Positions 1-6,420 of a stretch of 8,308 nt of DNA are shown piece by piece (the first letter of the stretch is position 1; every line of letters starts with the position of its first letter). Under the pieces are notes generated by a model, which was not told where the DNA came from, ran no database searches, and saw only the letters and a program-made list of their open reading frames with translations. A program made the position numbers and the translations under genes. The stretch spans positions 1 to 8,308 of the forward strand of contig JAFIHO010000272.1 in the NCBI GenBank assembly GCA_017849395.1. The letters are read 5' to 3'. This stretch comes from Hyphomicrobiales bacterium (GTDB lineage: Bacteria; Pseudomonadota; Alphaproteobacteria; Micropepsales; Micropepsaceae).

Positions 1-54
1 CAGGAACGGGCCATGACAAGCTGGCGTTTTGACTGTCGGCGATTGAGTACGGAC

Positions 55-720
55 CTAACTCAACCCAGCCGCCACTTCCTCTTCCGCGCCGCGCTTCCAT
101 TCCTGCATCGCGGGCAGCGCCCAGATGCGGTCCATGTAACCCTTCACGATATCCGGCACAGCGATGCCATAGGTGGTGAAGCGCGACACGACCGGCGCAT
201 ACATGCAGTCGGCGATGGAGAAGCGCCCGAACAGGAACCCGCCATCAAGCCCGTAATTCTCCAGCGCGCGGGTCCAGGCCTCCAGGATGCGCGCGACCTG
301 TTCCTTCGTCGCGTCCCGCAATTCCGGCATCGGCAGGCTGCGCGCGAACTCCATGCCCAACTGGTCGCGCACATCGGGAAAGCCGGAATGCATTTCGGCG
401 GCATAGGATCGCGCCATCGCCCGCGCCCGCGCGTCGGCGGGCAACAGCCCTGCCTCGGGATGCCGCTCCGCCAGGGTTTCGATGATGGCCAGACTGTCCC
501 ACACGGTCATGGTCTCGTCCGCGTCCTCGATCTTCAGCACGGGAACCTTGCCGGACGGCGAATGGGGCAGGATGGTTTCGCGGGTGGTGGGCGACTCTTT
601 CACCCGCAGCCGCACCAGCGCGGTCTCGAAAGGCTGGCCCGTGTGGCGCAGCGCCATATAGGGCCGCAGCGACCAGCTCGACCAGTTCCGGGTTCCAATC
701 ACAAGGGTATATCGTGCCAT
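55..720 (-). CDS. Glutathione S-transferase family protein
   Basis: Predicted soluble glutathione S-transferase of 221 residues, the usual length for the family. The N-terminal thioredoxin-like half opens with LVIGTRNWSSWSLRP (residues 6-20); Ser14 or Ser15 is the likely residue contacting the glutathione thiol. The cis-proline loop is KVPVL (Pro60) and the glutathione-binding acid-serine pair follows in VWDSLAI (Asp75-Ser76). The helical C-terminal half carries the hydrophobic staple/N-capping box GRFSIADC (Ser168 to Asp171). The frame stays open upstream to an ATG at 753, but the start at 720 is preferred because AAGGAG lies 6 nt before it and the GST fold begins at once. The gene is divergent from the aminopeptidase gene across 70 nt. 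The family is secure; the substrate is unknown, and detoxification or thiol chemistry is only an inference. Confidence 0.9.
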   Translation of the reverse strand: MARYTLVIGTRNWSSWSLRPYMALRHTGQPFETALVRLRVKESPTTRETILPHSPSGKVPVLKIEDADETMTVWDSLAIIETLAERHPEAGLLPADARARAMARSYAAEMHSGFPDVRDQLGMEFARSLPMPELRDATKEQVARILEAWTRALENYGLDGGFLFGRFSIADCMYAPVVSRFTTYGIAVPDIVKGYMDRIWALPAMQEWKRGAEEEVAAGLS

Positions 721-790
721 TGTGGGCTCCTTGCTTTCGCCATGTCCCGCCATTCATAAAGTCCTTCCCTTTAGCCGGTAAGACGCCTTC
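721..790. promoter_or_regulatory. Divergent intergenic spacer, probable promoters for GST and aminopeptidase genes
   Basis: These 70 nt separate two divergent start codons, so promoters for both directions should lie here or extend into the neighbouring coding ends. A relatively AT-rich patch around 754-775 is the best place for a -10 element. I see no convincing -35/-10 pair and no operator palindrome. Confidence 0.4.
727..732 (-). promoter_or_regulatory. Shine-Dalgarno site of the GST gene
   Basis: On the minus strand AAGGAG lies 6 nt upstream of the ATG at 720. It fixes that start in preference to the upstream in-frame ATG at 753, which would add 11 residues unlike any GST N-terminus. Confidence 0.8.
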
Positions 791-2152
791 ATGCATCCAA
801 GCCTTGCAACCAGCGCCCGCAACGCCCTTCCGCTCCATGCGGTGACAGCCAAAGCCGCCGCCGCCTGGATAAAGACGCAAAAGCGGGCGGGCGTTCTGGC
901 CGGGTTCACCGGCGCGGCGGGCGATCTGCGGACCTTGCCGGATGCCAAGGGCGATGTGGCGGGCTGGGTTCTGGGGCTTGGCGACGGCAGCGATGCCTTC
1001 GCGCTTGCCGGTTTCGCGGAAAAACTGCCCGAAGGATTTTACCGCCTGGGCGATGTGCCGGAATCCTGCGGCGGCGCGAATGCCGCGCTGGCCTGGGCGC
1101 TGGGCAGCTATCGCTTCAGCCGCTACCGCAAATCCGATCGCAAGAGTCCGCGCCTGGTCCTGCCTACCGGCGTGGACGGCGCGGAGACGACCCGCATCGC
1201 AGAGGCGCTGTTTCTCGCCCGTGATCTCATCAACACGCCCGCCAATGATCTGGGTCCCGCCGAACTGGAACAGGCCGCGCGCGCGCTGGCGAAAAAACAT
1301 GGCGCGAAGATCGCGGTCACCTCCGGCGCGGCGCTGAAGAGAAATTATCCGCTGGTCGCGGCGGTGGGGCAGGGGTCCGACAGGCCGCCGCGCCTGATCG
1401 ACTTTGTCTGGGGCAAGCCGTCCGCGCCGAAGGTCACGCTGGTCGGCAAGGGCGTCTGCTTCGACACGGGAGGCTATGACATCAAGCCCTCCGCCGGAAT
1501 GCTCACCATGAAGAAGGACATGGGCGGCGCGGCGACCGTGCTGGCCATCGCTGCCATGGCGATGGGCGCGAAGCTGAACATCCGCCTGCGCGTGATCATT
1601 CCCGCAGTGGAGAATTCGGTCTCCGGCAATGCCATGCGTCCGGGCGACATCTACAAAAGCCGCAAAGGCCTGACGATCGAGATCGGCAACACCGACGCCG
1701 AAGGCCGCCTGATCCTGGCCGACGCGCTCGCCGACGCCGATTCCGAAGCGCCCGATCTGCTGATCGACATCGCAACCCTCACCGGCGCGGCGCGCGCCGC
1801 CACCGGCATGGAACTGCCGCCCTTCTTCACCGACGACGAACGCCTCGCCGCGGAATTGGCGCGCGCTGCCATCGAAACGCACGATCCCTTGTGGCGTCTG
1901 CCCCTGTGGCGCGGCTACGAATTCGCGCTGGCCAGCCGCATCGCCGATCTCAACAACAATCCGGCTTACATCTATGCGGGCGCGATCACCGCCGCGCTTT
2001 TCCTCAACCGCTTCGTCACCGCGACAAAAAGCTGGGCGCATCTGGACATTCCCGCCTGGACCGACCGGCCCCGCCCCGGCCGTCCGCTGGGCGGCGAGGC
2101 CAACAGCGCCCGCGCCATCTATGCCCTGCTGAAAACCCGCTATGGCCGATAG
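791..2152 (+). CDS. M17 leucyl aminopeptidase family protein
   Basis: Predicted cytosolic, two-metal M17 aminopeptidase (453 residues) that removes N-terminal residues from peptides. The catalytic domain is complete. Metal ligands are Lys220 and Asp225 in GKGVCFDTGG, Asp243 in KKDMGGAA, and Asp302 and Glu304 in the family signature NTDAEGRL (300-307). Catalytic Lys232 (DIKPS) and Arg306 are present. The spacing of these seven residues matches the bovine lens enzyme (K250, D255, K262, D273, D332, E334, R336) exactly. The N-terminal domain (about 1-135) is shorter and more divergent than in E. coli PepA (about 500 aa), as in the PepA/PepB-like proteins common in alphaproteobacteria. The ATG at 791 has no strong Shine-Dalgarno site. 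The 3' end overlaps the NlpC/P60 gene by 11 nt, so the two are probably cotranscribed and coupled. Peptide specificity cannot be read from sequence. Confidence 0.93.
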   Translation: MHPSLATSARNALPLHAVTAKAAAAWIKTQKRAGVLAGFTGAAGDLRTLPDAKGDVAGWVLGLGDGSDAFALAGFAEKLPEGFYRLGDVPESCGGANAALAWALGSYRFSRYRKSDRKSPRLVLPTGVDGAETTRIAEALFLARDLINTPANDLGPAELEQAARALAKKHGAKIAVTSGAALKRNYPLVAAVGQGSDRPPRLIDFVWGKPSAPKVTLVGKGVCFDTGGYDIKPSAGMLTMKKDMGGAATVLAIAAMAMGAKLNIRLRVIIPAVENSVSGNAMRPGDIYKSRKGLTIEIGNTDAEGRLILADALADADSEAPDLLIDIATLTGAARAATGMELPPFFTDDERLAAELARAAIETHDPLWRLPLWRGYEFALASRIADLNNNPAYIYAGAITAALFLNRFVTATKSWAHLDIPAWTDRPRPGRPLGGEANSARAIYALLKTRYGR

Positions 2153-2966
2153 ACGCATCACGCCCGCGCGCCCCGATCTCGCCGCCGCCCATCTGCAAGG
2201 CCAGATCGATGCGCCCCGTTATGTGGAGGGCCGTGATTATTGCGTGATGCGCGGCCGCATCGCGCTGCGCGCCAGGCCCGACAGCGCCGCCGCCCAGGAA
2301 ACCGAACTTCTGTATGGCGAGCGGTTCACTGTCTATGAAGAGAAGGAGGGCTGGTGCTGGGGCCAGTCCGCGCTGGACGGCTATGTCGGCTACACCCATC
2401 TCGTATCGCTGTGCGAGGCGTCGGCGCCGACACATCGCGTCACGGCGCTGTCCACGCCGCTTCTGTCCGCGCCGGATGTGAAGGCATCCGTCCGCGACCT
2501 GCTGCCGCTCAATGCCAAGCTGCACATCGAAAAGGACAACAGCCCCTTCGTCCGTATCCGCGACGGCTATGTCGCGCTGCGCCATCTCGCGCCCATCGCC
2601 GCGCATCAGGCGGATTTTGTCGCCGTGGCAGAACGCTTTCTCGGCACGCCCTATGTGTGGGGCGGCAAGACCCATGCAGGCTGCGACTGTTCCGGCCTCA
2701 TCCAGACCGCGCTGGAGGCAGCCGGAATATCCGCGCCGCGCGACACCGACATGATGGAGCAGCAGATCGGCGCCGCCTTCTCCAACCGTGAGCTGAAACG
2801 CGGCGACCTGATTTTCTGGAAAGGCCATATGGGCGTAATGCGCGACGCGCGCACCCTGCTGCACGCCAACGCCTTTCACATGGAAGTGTTCAGCGAACCC
2901 CTGGCCGAAGCCATAGCCCGCATCGACGCCATCGCAGGCCCGGTAACGTCGGTAAAGCGGCTCTAA
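2142..2966 (+). CDS. SH3b-NlpC/P60 (C40) family peptidase
   Basis: Predicted cysteine peptidase of 274 residues acting on peptide parts of murein. Residues about 30-90 form a bacterial SH3-like domain (RGRIALRARP, GWCWGQ, GYVGYTHL); about 97-150 form a second, weaker one. The C-terminal NlpC/P60 domain (about 155-270) has TPYVWGG (Tyr171), catalytic Cys183 in CDCSG, His229 in GHMGV and a third polar residue, His241. The 12-residue distances Tyr171-Cys183 and His229-His241 match what I recall of YkfC-type gamma-D-glutamyl-L-diamino acid endopeptidases. No signal peptide or membrane segment is visible, so the protein should be cytoplasmic and more suited to muropeptide recycling than wall cleavage. 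The ATG at 2142 lies inside the end of the M17 gene and has no good ribosome site, which suggests translational coupling. The TAA stop overlaps the stop of the convergent reductase gene. Confidence 0.92.
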   Translation: MADRRITPARPDLAAAHLQGQIDAPRYVEGRDYCVMRGRIALRARPDSAAAQETELLYGERFTVYEEKEGWCWGQSALDGYVGYTHLVSLCEASAPTHRVTALSTPLLSAPDVKASVRDLLPLNAKLHIEKDNSPFVRIRDGYVALRHLAPIAAHQADFVAVAERFLGTPYVWGGKTHAGCDCSGLIQTALEAAGISAPRDTDMMEQQIGAAFSNRELKRGDLIFWKGHMGVMRDARTLLHANAFHMEVFSEPLAEAIARIDAIAGPVTSVKRL

Positions 2967-3904
2967 TACCCCTTCGCCACATCCACGCGATTGAGGAAGG
3001 GCTGCCCGCTCTCCGCCCGCTTCACGCAGTCCGCCACAAAGGCCGCGGCATTGCGCGGATCGGTGATCCCCGCGATATGCGGCGTCACCGTGATCTTCGG
3101 ATGTTTCCAGATCGGACTGTCCGGCGGCAGCGGCTCCTTCTGGAACACATCCATCACCGCGCCCGCCAGATGATCGCTGTCCAGCGCCGCCAGAAGATCG
3201 GCCTCGTTGCAATGCCCGCCGCGCCCCACATTCATCACCCATGCGCCCTTGGGCAGTTGCGCGAACAGCGATGCGTTCAGGATGCCCTCGGTCTCCGGCG
3301 TCAGCGGCAGCAGGCACACCATGATATCGCACTGGCCCAGGAACGCGCCCAGCTCGCCCGGCCCCGCATAGCTCGTCACGCCCGGCACGGTTTTGCGCGT
3401 GCGGCTCCAGCCCAGCACCTGGAAATCGAACATCAACAGGCGCTCCGCCGTCACCGCGCCGATATCGCCCATGCCCAATATGCCCACGCGCACCTCGCGC
3501 GTCGGCCTTGCCAGCATCCGCTGCTTCCACAGGCCTTGCGCCTGCGCCGCGTCAAAGGCGCGCTGCTGGCGATGGATGATGAGCACATGCATGACGACAT
3601 ACTGCGCCATCTCGCGCTGAAGCGTTTCGTCGATGAAGCGCACCACCGGCACATGGCGGGGAAATTCCGGATCGCGCAGGAACCCGTCCACGCCCGCGCC
3701 CAGCGAGAAGATCGCCTTCAGGCGCGGCAGCGTTTTCAGAAAGCCATGCGCCGGGCGGAAGCCGACGAAATAGTCGATCTGCGCCGGGGCATAATGATCC
3801 TTGCCCTCAAGAAAGCTGGTGAAGTCGGGATTGCCGAACAGCGCCTTGGACAGCGCATCCCACCCCGGCGGCAGGCCGAACAGGACGTTGGGCTTTGACC
3901 CCAA
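2963..3904 (-). CDS. ghrA: 2-hydroxyacid dehydrogenase, glyoxylate/hydroxypyruvate reductase A type
   Basis: NAD(P)H-dependent reductase (313 residues; E. coli GhrA has 312) expected to reduce glyoxylate and hydroxypyruvate in the cytosol. It has the nucleotide-binding motif GMGDIG (144-149) and the catalytic triad Arg228 (NVGRGG), Glu257 (FQKEPLPP) and His276 (TPHIAG). WSRTRKTVPGV (167-176) and the C-terminal VDVAKGY resemble GhrA rather than SerA, and WSRTRK suggests an NADPH preference. The start is TTG at 3904. An in-frame TAA stop lies just upstream, the next methionine is residue 99, and the N-terminal strand PNVLFG needs this start. TTG lies only 3 nt after the cytochrome c stop without a clear Shine-Dalgarno site, so translation probably depends on ribosomes finishing the cytochrome. 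Its stop overlaps that of the convergent NlpC/P60 gene. Exact substrate is uncertain. Confidence 0.9.
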   Translation of the reverse strand: MGSKPNVLFGLPPGWDALSKALFGNPDFTSFLEGKDHYAPAQIDYFVGFRPAHGFLKTLPRLKAIFSLGAGVDGFLRDPEFPRHVPVVRFIDETLQREMAQYVVMHVLIIHRQQRAFDAAQAQGLWKQRMLARPTREVRVGILGMGDIGAVTAERLLMFDFQVLGWSRTRKTVPGVTSYAGPGELGAFLGQCDIMVCLLPLTPETEGILNASLFAQLPKGAWVMNVGRGGHCNEADLLAALDSDHLAGAVMDVFQKEPLPPDSPIWKHPKITVTPHIAGITDPRNAAAFVADCVKRAESGQPFLNRVDVAKGY

Positions 3905-3907
3905 TGC

Positions 3908-4549
3908 TTACTGGCCAGGCGTCTTGGGCGCGGCCTCTCCGGCAGGCGCTGCGCCTGCGGCGGGCGCGGCGGCCGGTGCGGCTTCGGGCGCGGCGGCAGG
4001 CAGCGGCGCCGGGATCGGAACCGGCGAATCCGATTCGGTGCGCAGATAGGCGATCAGATCGATGCGATCCTTCTCGCCGCGGATGCCCGCGAAGCTCATC
4101 TTGGTGCCCGGCACATAGGAGGCAGGCGACTTCAGGAAATGGAACAGGTCGTCCAGCGTCCAGTTGCCTTCCTTGGCCTTCATGGCGCTGGAATAGGAGA
4201 AGCCCGGATTGGAGGCGCGCGGACGGCCCACAACGCCATACAGTTCCGGGCCGATCTTGTTCACGCCGCCCTTGGAGATGTCATGGCACTGGGCGCAGCG
4301 GCCCGCGATGGTCTTGCCGTTATCGACGCTGGCCGACGCCAGGACCGTGCCCCAGTCGGGAGCCTTCTCCACGGCCGGCGCGGCGGGACCACCGGCGCCT
4401 GCGGCTTCTTCGACGCCTTCGACTTCATAGCCGGGCTTGGCGGGTTCTTCGACCTCGAAAAGAACTTCCGAGCCGACCCGGAGTACAAGGATCAGCAGCA
4501 CGCTTCCCAGCACGCCGCCCATGACCTTGTTCCACTCGAAGGAATCCAT
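3908..4549 (-). CDS. cycM: Membrane-anchored class I cytochrome c (CycM/cytochrome cy type)
   Basis: Predicted electron carrier (213 residues) tethered to the inner membrane, with its haem domain in the periplasm. Such proteins pass electrons from the bc1 complex to a terminal oxidase. Residues about 9-31 form an uncleaved signal anchor (GGVLGSVLLILVLRV). A Glu/Pro/Ala-rich linker (about 32-66) leads to the haem domain (about 67-172), with the haem-binding motif CAQCH (85-89) and the axial ligand Met151 in PGTKMSF. GPELYGVVGR and LIAYLR are typical of class I cytochromes. After residue 173 the protein ends in about 40 residues of almost pure Ala/Pro with scattered Gly and Glu. The frame is open to an ATG at 4642, but the ATG at 4549 has AAAGGAG 9 nt upstream and begins just before the anchor. 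The gene is followed after 3 nt by the reductase gene and is divergent from kdsB. Confidence 0.93.
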   Translation of the reverse strand: MDSFEWNKVMGGVLGSVLLILVLRVGSEVLFEVEEPAKPGYEVEGVEEAAGAGGPAAPAVEKAPDWGTVLASASVDNGKTIAGRCAQCHDISKGGVNKIGPELYGVVGRPRASNPGFSYSSAMKAKEGNWTLDDLFHFLKSPASYVPGTKMSFAGIRGEKDRIDLIAYLRTESDSPVPIPAPLPAAAPEAAPAAAPAAGAAPAGEAAPKTPGQ

Positions 4550-4694
4550 TTGGGAAAGCTCCTTTGCCCGGCAGAAGGCCGGTGAAATACGGGGGGACAT
4601 TACCCGCCAGCCATGCCGCGTCATTGCGGCGAAGCGTCGCATAAAATCCAGCCAGTGTCTGGCCTTAGCGGAAAACCCGGCCTAAACAGCGCCC
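4550..4694. promoter_or_regulatory. Divergent promoter region between cytochrome c and kdsB genes
   Basis: This 145-nt spacer separates two divergent start codons and should hold both promoters. The most AT-rich patch, around 4641-4648 (ATAAAATC), could serve as a -10 element in either direction, but I find no well-spaced -35 partner. Short perfect hairpins are present: GCCGC/GCGGC (4615-4619 with 4626-4630) and GCCAG/CTGGC (4651-4655 with 4659-4663). Neither is followed by a T run, and both could be chance in GC-rich DNA. Confidence 0.45.
4559..4565 (-). promoter_or_regulatory. Shine-Dalgarno site of the cytochrome c gene
   Basis: On the minus strand AAAGGAG lies 9 nt upstream of the ATG at 4549. 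It is the strongest ribosome site in the window and decides that start over the upstream ATG at 4642. Confidence 0.8.
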
Positions 4695-5447
4695 ATGACT
4701 CCCGTCCTTCTGATTCCGGCCCGCATGGCCGCCTCCCGCCTGCCGGGCAAGCCGCTGGCCGACATTGCCGGGGCTCCCATGATCGTGCGGGTCTGGCGGC
4801 AGGCCATGGCGGCGGGGCTGGGACCGGCGGTGGTCGCGGCGGGCGAGCCGGAAATCGTGGCGGCGGTGGAACAGGCGGGCGGCCGCGCGGTGCTGACCGA
4901 TCCGGCGCTGCCGTCCGGCTCCGACCGTATCTTCGCGGCCCTGCGCGCGGTGGACCCCCAGGGCGTACATGACGTGGTGGTCAATCTGCAGGGCGACCTG
5001 CCCGCGCTGGACCCCGATCAGATTCGCACCGTGGTCGCGGCGCTGGCCGATTCGGGGGCTGATATCGCCACCCTGGCCGCGCCCATCGACAATGAACCGG
5101 ACCGGACCAACCCCGCCGTTGTCAAGGCGGTGGTGGCCTGGAACCAGGCGGAAACGCTGGGCCGCGCGCTTTACTTCACCCGTGCGCCCGCGCCCTCGGG
5201 CGAAGGCACGCTGTGGCATCATGTCGGCCTCTATGCTTTTCGCCGCGCCGCGCTGACCCGTTTCGTGGCGCTATCGCCCTCGCCGCTGGAGCGGCGCGAG
5301 AAGTTGGAGCAGTTGCGCGCGCTGGAAGCGGGGATGAGCATTGCGGTGGCGCGCGTGGACAGCCCGCCTTTGTCTGTCGATACTCCCGAAGATCTGGCCA
5401 AAGCCAATCAGTACTTTGCCAACCGCATTTTGAAAAACACGCCATGA
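4695..5447 (+). CDS. kdsB: 3-deoxy-manno-octulosonate cytidylyltransferase (CMP-Kdo synthetase)
   Basis: Activates Kdo with CTP to give CMP-Kdo, the donor used by WaaA in building the lipid A-Kdo inner core of lipopolysaccharide; cytosolic. The protein has 250 residues, the normal length. It has the nucleotide-binding loop IPARMAASRLPGKPL (7-21; Arg10, Arg15, Lys19), the metal-binding NLQGDLP (97-103, Asp101), the Kdo-site stretch WHHVGLYAFRR (174-184), SPSPLERREKLEQLRALE (194-211) and VDTPEDL (228-234, Asp229). E. coli has QGDEP where this protein has QGDLP; to my knowledge QGDLP is usual in alphaproteobacteria. The ATG at 4695 has only a weak purine stretch upstream but fits the family N-terminus. 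The stop overlaps the pheA start by 4 nt (ATGA). Presence of the gene implies a Kdo-containing outer membrane. Confidence 0.96.
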   Translation: MTPVLLIPARMAASRLPGKPLADIAGAPMIVRVWRQAMAAGLGPAVVAAGEPEIVAAVEQAGGRAVLTDPALPSGSDRIFAALRAVDPQGVHDVVVNLQGDLPALDPDQIRTVVAALADSGADIATLAAPIDNEPDRTNPAVVKAVVAWNQAETLGRALYFTRAPAPSGEGTLWHHVGLYAFRRAALTRFVALSPSPLERREKLEQLRALEAGMSIAVARVDSPPLSVDTPEDLAKANQYFANRILKNTP

Positions 5448-6301
5448 TAAATGCCATCGCCAACGCCAAGAAGGTCGCCTTCCAGGGCGAGCCCGGCGCC
5501 TATGCCAATCTGGCGGCGCGCGAGGCGATCCCCCACGCCCAGGCGATCCCCAAGGCCAGTTTCGAGGACGCCATCGCGGCGGCCCATGACGGCGAGACCG
5601 ATCTGGTCATCATCCCGGTGGAGAATTCGCTGATCGGCCGCATCGCCGACATCCATCACCTGCTGCCCCATTCGGGCCTGCACATCGTGGGCGAACATTT
5701 CCTGCCCATCCGGCACCAGTTGCTGGGATTGCAGGGCGCGACCCTGGACGGCATCACAAGCGTCTACAGCCAGGCGCCCGCGCTGGCGCAATGCCGCGGC
5801 ATCATCCGCGCGCGCAAGCTCATCGTCCATAACTGGTACGACACGGCGGGCGCGGCCAAGCACATCGCCGAACTGGGCGATCCCGGCGCCGCCGCCATCG
5901 CCTCCACCCTGGCGGGCGAATTTTACGGCCTCAAAGTGCTGAAGGCCGATGTCGAGGACGAGCATCACAACATGACGCGCTTCCTCATCATGTCGCGCAC
6001 GGCCGAACGCGCCGCGCCGGGCGGCAAGGTGGTCACCAGTATCGTGTTCCAGGTGCGCAACGTCCCCGCCGCGCTCTACAAGGCGATGGGCGGCTTCGCC
6101 ACCAATAGCGTGAACATGACCAAGCTGGAAAGCTACCAGCTCGGCGGCTCCTTCAACGCCACGCAATTCTACGCCGACATCCAGGGCCATCCCGACGAAG
6201 CCCCCGTGGCCCGCGCACTGGAGGAACTCGGCTTCTTCACCTCGACGCTCACCATCATGGGTGTATACCCCGCGCACCCGTTCCGCGAAGACATGCCGTA
6301 A
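5444..6301 (+). CDS. pheA: Prephenate dehydratase with ACT regulatory domain
   Basis: Converts prephenate to phenylpyruvate, the committed step to phenylalanine. At 285 residues it is the monofunctional type, with no chorismate mutase domain. The catalytic periplasmic-binding-protein-like domain (about 9-185) contains VAFQGEPGAYA (11-21), IPVENSLIGRI (57-67) and the essential TRF motif (178-180, NMTRFLI). The ACT domain (about 198-276) contains the position of the phenylalanine-binding ESRP motif, but here it reads ESYQ (229-232), and the GALV-type motif is replaced by AALYK. The frame is open upstream inside kdsB, but ATG 5444 begins just before the first beta strand and overlaps the kdsB TGA in ATGA; no ribosome site is evident, so reinitiation is likely. 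Directly after the TAA stop begins a large inverted repeat. Function is secure; allosteric behaviour is less so. Confidence 0.95.
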   Translation: MINAIANAKKVAFQGEPGAYANLAAREAIPHAQAIPKASFEDAIAAAHDGETDLVIIPVENSLIGRIADIHHLLPHSGLHIVGEHFLPIRHQLLGLQGATLDGITSVYSQAPALAQCRGIIRARKLIVHNWYDTAGAAKHIAELGDPGAAAIASTLAGEFYGLKVLKADVEDEHHNMTRFLIMSRTAERAAPGGKVVTSIVFQVRNVPAALYKAMGGFATNSVNMTKLESYQLGGSFNATQFYADIQGHPDEAPVARALEELGFFTSTLTIMGVYPAHPFREDMP

Positions 6302-6399
6302 GGCGCGGATCTTTTGCGTCGTGAGTTCGTCGCGCGTACTCACGTGCTAACGCACGCTCCGCGCGACGCTCCTGCTCACGCCACAAAATCCCTCGCGCC
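6302..6399. repeat. Large imperfect palindrome immediately after pheA
   Basis: A 98-nt imperfect inverted repeat begins at the base after the pheA stop. From outside in, the paired arms are: 6302-6306 with 6395-6399, 6307-6309 with 6389-6391, 6312-6316 with 6384-6388, 6320-6325 with 6375-6380, 6328-6336 with 6360-6368 (nine perfect GC-rich pairs), and 6343-6347 with 6352-6356, closing on a TAAC loop. I count 34 Watson-Crick pairs including the isolated pair 6318-6382. An alternative 7-bp stem, 6320-6326 with 6338-6344, would compete with it. There is no T run after either side, so it is not a standard intrinsic terminator. It could be a dispersed palindromic (REP-like) repeat, a 3' mRNA-stabilising structure, or a remnant of a miniature element. 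Copy number elsewhere cannot be seen here. Confidence 0.7.
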
Positions 6400-6420
6400 A
6401 AATAATCGGCTGTTCATGTC

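Noticed and set aside
28..50. TTGACT at 27-32 as a promoter -35 near the left edge
   Set aside because: No acceptable -10 element follows at 16-18 nt, and the only nearby gene ends at 55 in the opposite direction.
245..2161. Long minus-strand open frame opposite the GST 3' half and aminopeptidase gene
   Set aside because: It is antisense to genes with complete catalytic motifs, has the Arg/Gly/Ala-rich composition of a shadow frame in GC-rich DNA, and shows no recognisable domain.
2016..3530. Long minus-strand open frame across the NlpC/P60 and reductase genes
   Set aside because: It spans the junction of two well-supported genes. Its product has no coherent domain, and its frame is explained by codon bias of the real genes.
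4550..4642. Upstream ATG at 4642 giving a 31-residue extension of the cytochrome
   Set aside because: The extension is Arg-rich and would place a non-family segment before the membrane anchor. The ATG at 4549 has a strong Shine-Dalgarno site at the right distance.
5408..6343. Minus-strand open frame covering pheA
   Set aside because: It is antisense to a gene with intact PDT and ACT motifs, and no family resemblance is visible.
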